NCBI RefSeq assembly: GCF_001643235.1
Contig: NZ_LQWY01000012.1
Location: 62,001-126,000, forward strand
Source of the DNA: Domibacillus aminovorans
GTDB lineage: Bacteria; Bacillota; Bacilli; Bacillales; Domibacillaceae
Length of the DNA: 64,000 bases
Direction: 5' to 3'
Position numbers and translations under genes: made by a program. Of this stretch, positions 36,242 through 45,770 are shown piece after piece. The notes beneath the pieces were generated by a model. That model was not told the DNA's origin, ran no database searches, and saw only the letters and a program-made list of their open reading frames with translations. Each line of letters opens with the position of its first letter. Position 1 is the first letter of the stretch.

Positions 36242-36688
36242 CTATTTTCCAATTTCAAGTGCTTTTGTCATCATTGCTTTTGAAGCGTTAAAGACCGTTA
36301 CGTTCGCTTCGTAAGAACGGGTCGCGCTCATTAAATCAACCATTTCACGAAGCGGGTCGACATTTGGCATACTCACATAGCCATCTCCATTTGCATCTGG
36401 GTGTTCGGGATCATAAACCATTTTAAACGGTGTCTCTGTATCTTCTAAAATTTTCGTTACTTTCACACCATTACCCGTCTCTCCCTTGTTTGTCGCCATA
36501 TTAAGAAACGAAGCAAAAGATCCTTCTTTCGGCTGTAAGACGACTGATTTCCGCTGATATGGCTGCCACTCACCGTTCACTAATTTAGCCCGCGTTGAAT
36601 CGACATTGGCCATATTAGATGAAACGACGTCCATACGAAGTCGCTGAGCCGTTAAAGCAGAGGCCGTGATATTCATCCCATTAAACAT
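36242..36688 (-). CDS. flgC: Flagellar proximal rod protein FlgC
   Basis: Rod subunit. 148 residues with the N-terminal rod motif LRMDVVSSNMANVDSTRAKL, the middle VSMPNVDPLREMVDLMSATR and a C-terminal helix NVTVFNASKAMMTKALEIGK typical of the family. ATG start with GGAGG 9 nt upstream. It follows flgB by 2 bp. Confidence 0.97.
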   Translation of the reverse strand: MFNGMNITASALTAQRLRMDVVSSNMANVDSTRAKLVNGEWQPYQRKSVVLQPKEGSFASFLNMATNKGETGNGVKVTKILEDTETPFKMVYDPEHPDANGDGYVSMPNVDPLREMVDLMSATRSYEANVTVFNASKAMMTKALEIGK

Positions 36689-36690
36689 GT

Positions 36691-37077
36691 TTATCTGCCT
36701 CCCCTAATCACATTTGACAACGATGAAAACTTAGAGCTGAGACGATCTGTTAACGCGTTATAATAAATTTGATTAGTCGCCAGATCCGACATTTCTTGAT
36801 CAATGTCTACATTATTTCCACTCTCATTATAAGAAAGATTTTTTTTCGCAATGATGGTACCGTCTGAAGTGGATGAAAACGTAAAATGACGCTCATGTGT
36901 ACGATTCGCCTGTAATGAATCTGACTTTTTTTCTAAAATTTGTCTAAAACTTACTTCTTGAGATTTATAATTTGGTGTATCGACATTGGCAATGTTATTC
37001 GCAATCGCTTTTTGCTGCAATGAGGCATAGTTTAACCCGTGCTCAAGAGAGGCTATTGAATTTGAAAAGAGATTCAA
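36691..37077 (-). CDS. flgB: Flagellar proximal rod protein FlgB
   Basis: Rod subunit and first gene of fla/che. 128 residues with the rod motif QQKAIANNIANVDTPNYKSQ and the C-terminal helix. The start is TTG at 37077 with GGAG 9 nt upstream; no ATG nearby preserves the N-terminal helix. The 239-bp gap upstream holds the codY terminator and the likely operon promoters. Confidence 0.96.
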   Translation of the reverse strand: MNLFSNSIASLEHGLNYASLQQKAIANNIANVDTPNYKSQEVSFRQILEKKSDSLQANRTHERHFTFSSTSDGTIIAKKNLSYNESGNNVDIDQEMSDLATNQIYYNALTDRLSSKFSSLSNVIRGGR

Positions 37078-37132
37078 CTTTTATCACTCCATCTTTCTTA
37101 TTCCCTTGCTTAATAATATATATTCTTTAAAA

Positions 37133-37161
37133 AATATATCATAAAAGACAATTCCCGACAC
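37133..37161 (-). promoter_or_regulatory. Candidate fla/che promoter, extended -10
   Basis: TGATATATT (extended -10, plus-strand 37133-37141) lies about 56 nt before flgB, with a weak GTGTCG -35 at 17 nt spacing. It fits a sigmaA promoter for the operon. Confidence 0.5.
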
Positions 37162-37228
37162 GTTTCTTTACAAACTTAACATTTTTTTCTCAAAAACGAC
37201 ATAATTATATTATTTTTGTTATTTTTCC

Positions 37229-37255
37229 ATTATATATTCTCCCTCTCTATTTCAA
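37229..37255 (-). promoter_or_regulatory. Candidate upstream fla/che promoter
   Basis: A perfect TATAAT with TTGAAA 15 nt upstream lies just after the codY terminator. The short spacing weakens it. The region is very AT-rich, so chance matches are possible. Confidence 0.4.
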
Positions 37256-37267
37256 TAAATGTTTTTC

Positions 37268-37301
37268 AAAAAAAAAAAACTAGAAGCATATTTGCTTCTA
37301 G
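37268..37301 (-). terminator. Intrinsic terminator after codY
   Basis: A perfect 9-bp stem CTAGAAGCA/TGCTTCTAG with a 4-nt loop is followed by twelve T residues in the transcript. Confidence 0.95.
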
Positions 37302-37316
37302 TGCAGGTCATGTCAA

Positions 37317-38099
37317 TTAATTCGATTTTATTTTTTCTAATTCCATCAAAAATTTATCATTCAATACTTTAATATACGTACCTTTCATACCGAGTGAACG
37401 CGATTCTATAACACCTGCGCTTTCAAGCTTACGGAGCGCGTTAACGATAACGGACCGGGTAATACCGACTCGGTCTGCAATTTTCGATGCAACAAGCAGC
37501 CCTTCTTTTCCGTCCAACTCTTCAAAAATATGCTCAATTGCTTCTAATTCACTATATGAAAGGGAACTGATCGCCATCTGTACAACCGCTTTGCTTCGAG
37601 CTTCTTCCTGCATTTCTTCTGCTTTTTCACGTAGAATTTCCATGCCGACGATCGTTGCACCGTATTCAGCCAAAATAAGATCATCATCTTGGAACTGCTC
37701 TTCCACGCGTGACAGCACTAGTGTACCGAAACGCTCACCTGCACCAATAATGGGAACAATCGTCGTTAAACTTTTTTCGAATAATTCCTTGTTTTCAACA
37801 GGAAATGCTGTATATTCACTGTTTATATCAAGATTGGATGATGTTTCTGTAATACTAAATAAATTTTTTGTATACTGTTCTGGAAATTGACGTTCTTCCA
37901 TAAGTATTTTCTTCATGCGTTCCGTTTCAAGTTGCCGATAAAGGCTGTAACCGAGTACTTTGCCACGCCGGCTGACGACAAAAATATTGGCGTCAATCAC
38001 GTCTGACAACGATTCAGCCATTTCCTTAAAATTAACCGATTTTCCTGCAGCATTTTGAAGCATTTTATTTATTTTTCTCGTTTTACCTAAAAGGTTCAT
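37317..38099 (-). CDS. codY: GTP-sensing global repressor CodY
   Basis: Regulator that, bound to branched-chain amino acids and GTP, represses nutrient-stress genes; in B. subtilis it also binds near the fla/che promoter. The 260-residue protein has the N-terminal GAF ligand domain and a C-terminal winged helix with [20 protein letters not shown] (about 205-225). ATG start with AAGGAG 11 nt upstream. Last gene of the xerC-hslV-hslU-codY group. Confidence 0.98.
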   Translation of the reverse strand: MNLLGKTRKINKMLQNAAGKSVNFKEMAESLSDVIDANIFVVSRRGKVLGYSLYRQLETERMKKILMEERQFPEQYTKNLFSITETSSNLDINSEYTAFPVENKELFEKSLTTIVPIIGAGERFGTLVLSRVEEQFQDDDLILAEYGATIVGMEILREKAEEMQEEARSKAVVQMAISSLSYSELEAIEHIFEELDGKEGLLVASKIADRVGITRSVIVNALRKLESAGVIESRSLGMKGTYIKVLNDKFLMELEKIKSN

Positions 38100-38122
38100 T
38101 TAGTTAGTTGCTCCTTCGCAAG

Positions 38123-39532
38123 TTATAAAATAAATTCACTTAAATCTTTATTTTGTGAAATCGCTGATAATTTTTCATCTACGTATTGTGGTGTAATCGT
38201 TATTTGTTCAAGCGTCACATCTGGAGCTTCAAATGACAAGTCTTCAAGCAATTTCTCCATAATAGTATGAAGGCGGCGCGCACCAATATTATCCGTTTCT
38301 CCATTTACGTGAAAGGCTATTTCTGCAAGACGCCGTACGGCATCATCTGTAAATTCCACACGAATTCCTTCTGTTTCAAGTAAAGCTTTATATTGCTTTA
38401 TAAGAGCATTGTCTGGCTCTACTAATATGCGGACAAAATCATCCGTTGTTAATTTTTCAAGTTCCACACGAATCGGGAAACGCCCTTGCAGCTCTGGTAT
38501 TAAATCAGACGGTTTCGACATATGAAAAGCACCGGCCGCTATAAATAAAATATAATCTGTTTTTACCGTACCGTATTTCGTCACAATCGTCGAACCTTCA
38601 ACGATCGGTAAAATATCGCGCTGTACGCCTTCACGGGATACATTCGCTCCCGCCTGCGATCCACCTTTTACAGCAATTTTATCCACTTCGTCAATAAATA
38701 TAATGCCTGTTTGTTCCGCACGGTTTAGCGCTTCTTGTGTCACTTCTTCCATATCAATCAGCTTTTGAGCTTCTTCTTGCTCTAACACATTACGCGCGTC
38801 CTTGACCGGAAGCTTTCTCTTCTTTTTCTTTTTAGGAATTAATCCTCCGAGAGCATCTTGCATATTCATCCCCATCTGTTCCATTCCCGAACCTTGAAAC
38901 ATATCAAACATGGAAGGTGGCTGTTCCTCTATCTCTACAGTGATAACTTCATTTTCCAATTCACCTGCTGCAAGTTTTTCCGCCACTACACGGCGCTTTT
39001 CAAAAAGGGACATATCTTCTTTCGTATTATCTGTTTCCGCTGGTTGTTCTCCCGTTCCACCAAACAGCATTTCAAACGGATTCTTTACAGATGCTGCTTT
39101 TTTTCGGGACGGTACAAGCAATTCAACGAGACGGTAGTTCGCAGCTTCTTTGGCCGGTTCACGCACCGCATTCATTTTTTCTTCTTTTACTAAACGGACA
39201 GCTGTTTCAGCAAGATCACGGACCATTGATTCTACATCGCGGCCGACATAACCTACTTCCGTAAATTTCGTTGCTTCCACTTTAATAAATGGTGCGCCTG
39301 CAAGCTTAGCCATACGTCTTGCAATTTCTGTTTTCCCGACACCAGTCGGACCGATCATGAGCATGTTTTTGGGGATGACTTCATCCCGGAGAGCTTCATC
39401 AAGCAAACTGCGACGGTACCTGTTTCGCAGTGCAACGGCCACTGCTTTTTTTGCTTCTTTCTGTCCAACAATATATTGATCAAGACGCTCCACAATTTGA
39501 CGCGGCGTCATTTCCAGTGCGTTACTTTTCAT
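38123..39532 (-). CDS. hslU: HslU (ClpY/CodX) ATPase subunit of HslUV protease
   Basis: AAA+ unfoldase that feeds substrates to HslV. 469 residues; Walker A GPTGVGKT at 61-68; Walker B FIDEVDKI in the middle; sensor and C-terminal activating tail ending in DLSEFIL. The ATG at 39532 has GAGGAG 7 nt upstream, giving a length close to B. subtilis ClpY; an extension five codons longer is rejected. Confidence 0.97.
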   Translation of the reverse strand: MKSNALEMTPRQIVERLDQYIVGQKEAKKAVAVALRNRYRRSLLDEALRDEVIPKNMLMIGPTGVGKTEIARRMAKLAGAPFIKVEATKFTEVGYVGRDVESMVRDLAETAVRLVKEEKMNAVREPAKEAANYRLVELLVPSRKKAASVKNPFEMLFGGTGEQPAETDNTKEDMSLFEKRRVVAEKLAAGELENEVITVEIEEQPPSMFDMFQGSGMEQMGMNMQDALGGLIPKKKKKRKLPVKDARNVLEQEEAQKLIDMEEVTQEALNRAEQTGIIFIDEVDKIAVKGGSQAGANVSREGVQRDILPIVEGSTIVTKYGTVKTDYILFIAAGAFHMSKPSDLIPELQGRFPIRVELEKLTTDDFVRILVEPDNALIKQYKALLETEGIRVEFTDDAVRRLAEIAFHVNGETDNIGARRLHTIMEKLLEDLSFEAPDVTLEQITITPQYVDEKLSAISQNKDLSEFIL

Positions 39533-39543
39533 TTTCCCACTCC

Positions 39544-40086
39544 TCACTGAAGCTCTTCTACAATAATGTTATGGTTTGTGTATACGCATATATCAGCCGC
39601 TGTTTTCAGCGATGCTTCCGCAATGTCAAATGCAGACAAATGAGAAGCGTATTGCTTTAATGCCCGGCCCGCTGACAATGCATAATTTCCACCTGAACCA
39701 ATTGCCAGAATACCATCATCCGGTTCAATTACTTCACCTGTACCAGAAATAAGCAGCAAATTGTCTTTATCCATTACAATGAGCATCGCTTCTAATCGGC
39801 GCAGCATTTTGTCTGAACGCCATTCTTTTGCCAGTTCCACAGCAGCCCTTTGTAAATTACCGCTATATTCCTCCAGCCGCTTTTCAAATAGTTCAAACAA
39901 TGTGAAAGCATCCGCAACAGAACCGGCAAAACCTGCGACGACTTTTCCATTAAAGAGACGACGTACCTTTTTAGCCGTATGTTTCATTACGACGGCATTG
40001 CCAAATGTAACTTGTCCGTCCCCTGACATAGCGGACGAACCGTTATGCTTTACTGCAAAGATCGTTGTAGCGTGAAATTGTTCCAT
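39544..40086 (-). CDS. hslV: HslV (ClpQ/CodW) peptidase subunit
   Basis: Proteasome-like peptidase that forms two hexameric rings capped by HslU. 180 residues beginning [12 protein letters not shown]. The TTIFAV strand aligns with the mature N-terminus of proteobacterial HslV, whose first Thr is the nucleophile. B. subtilis CodW instead keeps a short N-terminal extension starting with serine ([12 protein letters not shown]) and acts as a serine enzyme. This protein has no serine at position 2 or 3, so Thr7 after processing is the better candidate. ATG start with GGAGAG 10 nt upstream. Confidence 0.97.
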   Translation of the reverse strand: MEQFHATTIFAVKHNGSSAMSGDGQVTFGNAVVMKHTAKKVRRLFNGKVVAGFAGSVADAFTLFELFEKRLEEYSGNLQRAAVELAKEWRSDKMLRRLEAMLIVMDKDNLLLISGTGEVIEPDDGILAIGSGGNYALSAGRALKQYASHLSAFDIAEASLKTAADICVYTNHNIIVEELQ

Positions 40087-40103
40087 TATTTATTTTCTCT
40101 CCT

Positions 40104-41003
40104 TTATGCCCGCGGATGATGATTCATATACGTCTTTTGTAAATGTTCTTTCGTTACATGCGTATACATTTGCGTAGATGAGAGGCTTGCGTGCCCGAGC
40201 AGCTCCTGAACCGTCCGCATATCTGCTCCATTATTCAATAAATGTGTCGCAAAAGTATGCCGCAGCATATGTGGATGAATTTTTCCGGACAATGACGCTT
40301 TTTCCATTAATCCCGTTAAAATGTGGCGAATACCTCCTGCTGTCAGCGGACCTCCGCGGAAATTGACAAACAGAATCGAATGATCGGTGTTTTTCATCAA
40401 TGAAGTCCGGCTTGATTTTACATACTCTTCTACTGCTTCTGCCGCAAAACTACCAAAGGGAACATATCGTTCGTTGCCGCCTTTTCCGTGAACAAGAATC
40501 ACGCCAAGATCAAAATCAATATCTTTCAGTTCGAGTCCAGCACATTCACTTACACGGATACCAGTTCCATACATTAATTCAAGCAAAGCTTTATTTCGTA
40601 TGGACAATTTATCTGTCTGCTGCACTGTTTCAAACAATTCGTTCATCTCTTCTTCATAAAAAAAAGAGGGCAGCTTTCTCGCACCTTTCGGCCGATACAC
40701 ATTTAAAAATGGATTTTCTTCTACAATCGATTCTCTCATTAAATAGCGGTAAAATCCTCGAAGTGCTGAAATTTTCCGAGATACAGACGCACGAGCCATT
40801 TTTTTTTCATGCAGTTTTGTTAAATAAAGACGAGTATCTTGATGTGTTACATCTGTTAGTTTTTCTATATGCTGTTCATTCATAAACATAAAAAATTGCT
40901 CTAGGTCATCACGGTAATTTTTCACCGTGTGGACAGAGCTGTTCTTTTCTATTTGCAAATAAGCAAAATAAGAATGTGTATAATTATTGAAAGGTTTTGA
41001 CAT
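40104..41003 (-). CDS. xerC: Tyrosine recombinase XerC (CodV)
   Basis: Acts with XerD at dif to resolve chromosome dimers. 299 residues with the N-terminal SAM-like domain and the catalytic set R150, K174, H245, R248, H271 and Y280 all present. ATG start with GAGGTG 5 nt upstream. Its position before hslV-hslU-codY is that of codV in B. subtilis, so this is the chromosomal housekeeping recombinase and not a mobile-element integrase. Confidence 0.96.
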   Translation of the reverse strand: MSKPFNNYTHSYFAYLQIEKNSSVHTVKNYRDDLEQFFMFMNEQHIEKLTDVTHQDTRLYLTKLHEKKMARASVSRKISALRGFYRYLMRESIVEENPFLNVYRPKGARKLPSFFYEEEMNELFETVQQTDKLSIRNKALLELMYGTGIRVSECAGLELKDIDFDLGVILVHGKGGNERYVPFGSFAAEAVEEYVKSSRTSLMKNTDHSILFVNFRGGPLTAGGIRHILTGLMEKASLSGKIHPHMLRHTFATHLLNNGADMRTVQELLGHASLSSTQMYTHVTKEHLQKTYMNHHPRA

Positions 41004-41017
41004 TTTATCACCTCAGA

Positions 41018-41054
41018 AAGGGCTACTACATGATAACATACGTCAGTAGCCCTT
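41018..41054 (-). other. Stem-loop between trmFO and xerC
   Basis: A perfect 10-bp stem AAGGGCTACT/AGTAGCCCTT with a 17-nt loop is followed by TCTGAGG, not a T-run. It may limit trmFO read-through or shape the xerC leader. Confidence 0.65.
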
Positions 41055-41073
41055 GCAAGAAAGTTTATAAAGT

Positions 41074-42378
41074 TTACAAAGTTTTCAAAAAAGTTTGAAT
41101 TGTTTCTAAAGCTCGTTCAGCAAGTGCTTCATATCGCTCTTTCTTCCCTTTTATTTTTACCGAAAGTGGAGGGAATAAACCAAAATTTGCATTCATCGGC
41201 TGAAAATGATCGGCGGCTGCATTTGTAATGTAATGGGCCATGCCCCCGATTGCTGTTTCAGCGGGTGCCGTAACCGGTTCTTGCCCATTTGCAAGCCGTG
41301 CCGCATTTATACCCGCCATCAATCCACTTGCCGCGGACTCGACATATCCTTCCACACCGGTCATCTGACCGGCAAAGAATAAGTTTGGACGATCTTTCAG
41401 CTGATAGGTTGATAATAACGCTTTTGGTGAATTAATAAATGTGTTACGATGCATCACACCGTAACGGACGATTTCAACATTTTCAAGCCCTGGAATAAGT
41501 TGAAGCACTTCCTTTTGTGGACCCCATTTTAAATGTGTCTGAAAACCAACAATGTTATAAAGCGTACCTGCCGCGTTATCCTGGCGCAGCTGAACAACCG
41601 CATATGGACGTTTTCCAGTGCGTGGATCTTCAAGGCCAACAGGCTTCATTGGACCGAAAAGCATCGTCTTTTTGCCGCGGTTTGCCATTACTTCAATCGG
41701 CATACATCCTTCAAAGAAAATTTCTTTTTCAAATTCTTTCAGTGGTACAGTTTCAGCTGCGATTAACGCTTCGTAAAAACGGTCAAACTCTTCTTCATTC
41801 ATCGGACAATTTAAATAGGCCGCTTCGCCTTTATCATATCTTGATTTCAAATAGACAATGTCCATGTTAATACTATCTTTTTCCAAAATCGGCGCAGCCG
41901 CATCATAAAAATACAAATAGTCTTCGCCTGTTAACATCTGAATTTTTTCAGCTAAACCGCTTGTTGTAAGCGGTCCTGTTGCAATAACCGTAATGCCTTC
42001 CGGGATGTCTGTTACTTCTTCGTTGATCACTGTTACATTCGGATGGTTTTTCACCCGCTCTGTCACGTGCCCGGCAAATTCATGACGGTCCACTGCAAGC
42101 GCCCCGCCTGCTGGAACTGCACATGCGTCAGCTGAACTGATAATGACTGAGTCCAGTTTGCGCATTTCTTCTTTCAATACGCCCACTGCATTCGTCAAAC
42201 CATTTGAACGCAGCGAGTTACTGCAGACAAGCTCTGCAAATTGATCTGTATGATGAGCCGGTGTTTGCTTCACTGGACGCATTTCATATAAATGGACGTG
42301 CAATCCGCGCTCTGCAATTTGAAATGCTGCTTCACTGCCAGCTAAGCCAGCGCCGATTACATTAATTGTTTGAGTCAT
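41074..42378 (-). CDS. trmFO: tRNA (uracil-5-)-methyltransferase TrmFO
   Basis: Folate- and FAD-dependent enzyme that makes 5-methyluridine at tRNA position 54. 434 residues with the FAD-binding loop [17 protein letters not shown] at the N-terminus and family stretches [18 protein letters not shown] and [21 protein letters not shown] start with GGAGG 7 nt upstream. It lies between topA and xerC, as in B. subtilis (gid). Confidence 0.97.
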   Translation of the reverse strand: MTQTINVIGAGLAGSEAAFQIAERGLHVHLYEMRPVKQTPAHHTDQFAELVCSNSLRSNGLTNAVGVLKEEMRKLDSVIISSADACAVPAGGALAVDRHEFAGHVTERVKNHPNVTVINEEVTDIPEGITVIATGPLTTSGLAEKIQMLTGEDYLYFYDAAAPILEKDSINMDIVYLKSRYDKGEAAYLNCPMNEEEFDRFYEALIAAETVPLKEFEKEIFFEGCMPIEVMANRGKKTMLFGPMKPVGLEDPRTGKRPYAVVQLRQDNAAGTLYNIVGFQTHLKWGPQKEVLQLIPGLENVEIVRYGVMHRNTFINSPKALLSTYQLKDRPNLFFAGQMTGVEGYVESAASGLMAGINAARLANGQEPVTAPAETAIGGMAHYITNAAADHFQPMNANFGLFPPLSVKIKGKKERYEALAERALETIQTFLKTL

Positions 42379-42402
42379 GTTTGTTTCCTCCTGCTGTTAC
42401 TA

Positions 42403-42439
42403 TTAAAGGTACGTACCTATGCATCCTTTAAGCATTTTA
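42403..42439 (-). promoter_or_regulatory. trmFO leader: -10 box and dyad
   Basis: A TAAAAT box (42434-42439) precedes a 7-bp stem TTAAAGG/CCTTTAA (42403-42431) whose loop contains the palindromes ATGCAT and part of GGTACGTACC. The -35 region is weak. Confidence 0.4.
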
Positions 42440-42482
42440 CACTACTCGTATGCAGAAAAAAAGAAAAATGTTGTATTCAACT

Positions 42483-42519
42483 AAAAGAACTGTCTGAATC
42501 ATAACCGATTCAGACAGTT
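42483..42519 (-). terminator. Intrinsic terminator after topA
   Basis: A perfect 13-bp stem AACTGTCTGAATC/GATTCAGACAGTT with a 6-nt loop is followed by CTTTTAG. Confidence 0.88.
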
Positions 42520-42529
42520 GTTATACATT

Positions 42530-44608
42530 CTATGACTGAGGCTGTTCTTTATAATCACATTCTGTGCATTGAATTTGGATACCTTTTTTCAGCTTTTTCT
42601 CGACGAGCATCTTGCTGCATTTCGGACATGGCCGCTCAATCGGTTTATCCCACGAAAGGAAATCACATTCAGGAAACTGGTCACATCCGTAAAAAATACG
42701 GCGCTTTTTACTTTTTCTTTCTATTATATTACCTTCCGAACATTTCGGACATTTCACACCAATTTCCTTCACGATCGCTTTCGTGTTCCGGCATTCCGGA
42801 AAATTACTGCACGCCATAAACTTTCCATAACGGCCCATTTTAAACACCATTTCATGACCGCACTTTTCACAGTCTTCACCGGCCGGCTCGTCTTTAATTT
42901 CAACTTGTTCCATCTCTTTTTCTGCTTTTTCAAGATGGCCTTCAAAACCTTTATAAAATTCGTCTATGACCGCAACCCATTCTTTCACACCATCTTCTAC
43001 GTTATCAAGATCGCGCTCCATTTTCACCGTGAATTCAACATCAATAATGTCTGCGAAAAACTCAACCATTAGTTCGTGGACAATGCCTCCGAGTTCTGTC
43101 GGTACGAAGCGTTTGTTATCCAGCGCCACATATCCGCGCTTCTGAATCGTATCAAGTGTCGGTGCAAATGTGGACGGACGGCCTATGCCGAGCTCTTCAA
43201 GCGTTTTAACGAGACGAGCTTCTGTGTAGCGCGGCGGTGGCTGTGTAAAATGCTGCTTCGGATCAATCTCACCTGACTTCACGCCGTCACCTTCTTCCAG
43301 ATTCGGAAGAAAGTTTTCTTTTTCTTCTTTCGCATCATCCGAGCCTTCTACATATACTTTCATAAAGCCTTGGAATTTCACCTTTGAACCCGTTGCTCGG
43401 AACATGACCTCCCCGTTGACAATATCGGCACTTACTGTATCCATCACGGCTGCTGCCATTTGACTGGCAACAAATCGTTCCCAGATTAATTTGTAAAGTC
43501 GCAGCTGATCACGCGATAAAAAGTCTTTCAGTGTAGATGGCTCACGAAGCATGCTTGTAGGTCTGATCGCTTCATGCGCATCCTGCGCATTTGGTTTTTT
43601 TGCTTCTATTTTCTGTCCCAGCTCTTTCACATATTCGTTTCCGTATTGAGACACAATATAAGAATGGCTTTCTGCCTGTGCGACTTCTGATACACGTGTT
43701 GAATCTGTTCTCATATACGTAATTAATCCGACCGTACCTTCTTTGCCGAGATCAATTCCTTCATATAATTGCTGGGCAAGCATCATCGTTTTCTTCGCAC
43801 GGAAATTTAATTTACGAGCGGCTTCCTGCTGAAGCGAGGATGTTATAAACGGCGAAGCAGGGTTACGGCGGCGTTCTTTTTTCGTTACAGATGCAACGTC
43901 AAAGTCATTTCCTTGAATGGCTGACAGCACATTTTTCATGTCTTCTTCCGAAGCTAGTTTCGTTTTTTTGCCATTCATTCCGTAAAACGATGCCTGGAAT
44001 GTATCAGTGCCTTTTATAAATTGTGCTTCAATCGTCCAGTATTCTTCTGGAATAAATGCTTTTATCTCATTTTCCCGATCAATGATCAGTCGGAGCGCAA
44101 CAGATTGTACACGGCCGGCGCTCAAGCCTTTTTTCACTTTTTTCCAGAGAAGCGGGCTAATGTTATAGCCGACAAGCCGGTCTAAAATACGGCGCGCCTG
44201 CTGTGCATCGACAAGATCCATATTAATCGGACGCGGATGCTTAAATGATTCTTTAATAGCATCTTTTGTAATTTCGTTAAACACAACCCGGCAATCTGAT
44301 GACGTCTCGATATTCAGTGAATGTGCCAGATGCCACGCAATCGCTTCCCCTTCGCGATCCGGGTCAGCTGCCAGATAAATTTTTTTCGCTTTTTTAGCGG
44401 CGCTTTTCAATTCTTTTAACACGGGACCTTTCCCGCGAATAGTAATGTATTTTGGCTCGTAGTTATTGCCCGTATCGACACCCATCTGACTTTTCGGCAA
44501 ATCGCGAACGTGCCCCATCGATGCCCGAACTTTGTAGTTTTTCCCGAGATAGCGCTCAATTGTCTTCGCTTTCGCCGGGGATTCTACTATTACTAAATAA
44601 TCCGACAT
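42530..44608 (-). CDS. topA: DNA topoisomerase I
   Basis: Type IA topoisomerase that relaxes negative supercoils. 692 residues; Toprim domain at the N-terminus with ADPDREGEA (81-89); active-site Y298 in [13 protein letters not shown]; three C-terminal four-cysteine zinc ribbons ([30 protein letters not shown]). ATG start with GGGAGG 9 nt upstream. It has its own strong promoter after dprA. Confidence 0.98.
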   Translation of the reverse strand: MSDYLVIVESPAKAKTIERYLGKNYKVRASMGHVRDLPKSQMGVDTGNNYEPKYITIRGKGPVLKELKSAAKKAKKIYLAADPDREGEAIAWHLAHSLNIETSSDCRVVFNEITKDAIKESFKHPRPINMDLVDAQQARRILDRLVGYNISPLLWKKVKKGLSAGRVQSVALRLIIDRENEIKAFIPEEYWTIEAQFIKGTDTFQASFYGMNGKKTKLASEEDMKNVLSAIQGNDFDVASVTKKERRRNPASPFITSSLQQEAARKLNFRAKKTMMLAQQLYEGIDLGKEGTVGLITYMRTDSTRVSEVAQAESHSYIVSQYGNEYVKELGQKIEAKKPNAQDAHEAIRPTSMLREPSTLKDFLSRDQLRLYKLIWERFVASQMAAAVMDTVSADIVNGEVMFRATGSKVKFQGFMKVYVEGSDDAKEEKENFLPNLEEGDGVKSGEIDPKQHFTQPPPRYTEARLVKTLEELGIGRPSTFAPTLDTIQKRGYVALDNKRFVPTELGGIVHELMVEFFADIIDVEFTVKMERDLDNVEDGVKEWVAVIDEFYKGFEGHLEKAEKEMEQVEIKDEPAGEDCEKCGHEMVFKMGRYGKFMACSNFPECRNTKAIVKEIGVKCPKCSEGNIIERKSKKRRIFYGCDQFPECDFLSWDKPIERPCPKCSKMLVEKKLKKGIQIQCTECDYKEQPQS

Positions 44609-44652
44609 AAGATAAAACCTCCCCCGAGAGGTGAAATGAATAATTAGACATA

Positions 44653-44681
44653 TTATTATGCGTACAGTCCATGTTTGTCAA
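44653..44681 (-). promoter_or_regulatory. Promoter of topA
   Basis: A perfect TTGACA (44676-44681) with TAATAA 17 nt downstream, or CATAAT at 15 nt, about 45 nt before the topA start codon. Confidence 0.65.
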
Positions 44682-44719
44682 ACGATTATTGTTTGTGTCA
44701 TTCATTTTCAAGCTCTCTA

Positions 44720-44765
44720 TGTTGCAAAACAGAACATGTTTCGTAAAAATCATTCTGTTGCAAAA
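44720..44765 (-). repeat. Direct and inverted repeats upstream of the topA promoter
   Basis: Two copies of TGTTGCAAAA (plus strand, 44720-44729 and 44756-44765) flank an inverted repeat AACAGAA/TTCTGTT (44728-44734, 44753-44759). The symmetry suggests a protein-binding site. The rest of the 44609-44829 gap is AT-rich with no gene visible. Confidence 0.55.
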
Positions 44766-44829
44766 TCTATATGATATTAGCAGGAATTGCAACTATTTTT
44801 ATACAAAGGTGCTATAATTTTTTAAAAAG

Positions 44830-45699
44830 TTAATCAAACTCTGTGTAAATATCTGCTGCTGAATGGACGATTTTTGCACCGTCCCTAATAAGCTCATGAA
44901 CACCTTCAGACAAAGGCTGTGTAATCGGCCCTGGCACGGCAAACACGTCCATTCCCTGATCTAGGGCATATGATGCGGTTATGAGTGAGCCGCTTTTTTT
45001 CGCTGCCTGTACAACGAGCACTGCTTTAGATAATCCGCTAACGATCCTATTTCTTGCTGGAAACTGCCATTTTTCCGGTTTTGTTGTCGGTGCATATTCT
45101 GAGACAACGAGTCCCTGTTTAATAATTTGCTGAGCAAGACCAACATTTTCACGCGGATAAAAATGATTGAATCCGCCGGCGATAACAGCGATTGTCTTGC
45201 CACATGAATGCAGTGTCTGCTCATGGGCAAACGCATCAATTCCTTTCGCAAGGCCGCTGACTACCGTTATATTTTTTTCAACGAGTGGTGGAATGAGCAG
45301 CTTCAGTGCGTCTTTTCCATATTGGGTACCATGGCGGGAACCAACAATAGCCAGATTTTTCCCCTTCAATAAAGTCAAGTCTCCTCTTGCAAACAACGCC
45401 CAGGGCGGTTGTGGCAATGTTTTTAACAAGTCCGGGTAACGTTCATCGTAGATCGGGATAAAATGTGTATTTGAACGGGCGAGTGAAGATAAAATGTGCT
45501 CGAAAGAGAGTGAATGAAACTGCTGTAAAATGGAGGCGGACTGAAGTTCGGAGCGGCCGGTGAGATAGGAAAATTGAGATGGTGTGATTTTAGGTAAAAG
45601 CATTAAATCCGGATCATGTTTAAATAAATAATAAAAATCTTTCCACCCAGGTCCTTTGCAATAGTAAAGCAGTAGCAAATATTTTGTTGTATCGTTCAT
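44830..45699 (-). CDS. dprA: DNA processing protein DprA (Smf)
   Basis: Protects incoming single-stranded DNA and loads RecA during natural transformation. 289 residues: an N-terminal SAM-like region and the extended Rossmann domain with AIVGSRHGTQYG, SGLAKGIDAFAHEQTL, PARNRIVSGLS and GSLITASYALDQGMDVFAVPG. The ATG at 45699 has GGAGGGG 7 nt upstream; a longer reading is rejected. It lies after sucD and before topA. Presence is consistent with competence but does not prove it. Confidence 0.95.
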   Translation of the reverse strand: MNDTTKYLLLLYYCKGPGWKDFYYLFKHDPDLMLLPKITPSQFSYLTGRSELQSASILQQFHSLSFEHILSSLARSNTHFIPIYDERYPDLLKTLPQPPWALFARGDLTLLKGKNLAIVGSRHGTQYGKDALKLLIPPLVEKNITVVSGLAKGIDAFAHEQTLHSCGKTIAVIAGGFNHFYPRENVGLAQQIIKQGLVVSEYAPTTKPEKWQFPARNRIVSGLSKAVLVVQAAKKSGSLITASYALDQGMDVFAVPGPITQPLSEGVHELIRDGAKIVHSAADIYTEFD

Positions 45700-45727
45700 G
45701 CTTTTTCCCCTCCTTTTTGTCCATAGC

Positions 45728-45759
45728 AAAATAAGGTACCTGTACAAGAGACAGGTACC
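45728..45759 (-). terminator. Intrinsic terminator after sucCD
   Basis: A perfect 9-bp stem GGTACCTGT/ACAGGTACC with a 7-nt loop is followed by TTATTTTG, lying 11 nt after the sucD stop. Confidence 0.8.
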
Positions 45760-45770
45760 CATTCGGTATT

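Noticed and set aside
37150-37185. SigmaD-type promoter before flgB
   Set aside because: The nearest match (TAAG, 15 nt, GTCGGGAA) has only half of the -10 consensus positions, so it is not reported as a promoter.
40104-41003. Possible phage integrase
   Set aside because: The tyrosine recombinase is in the conserved codV-hslV-hslU-codY context with no attachment sites or phage genes nearby, so it is housekeeping XerC.
42569-43072. 167-codon plus-strand open frame opposite topA
   Set aside because: It is antisense to the topA zinc-ribbon region and very rich in Phe and His; it looks like a shadow.
44556-44792. 78-codon minus-strand open frame in the topA leader
   Set aside because: It overlaps the topA start in another frame, lacks a ribosome site and spans the promoter.
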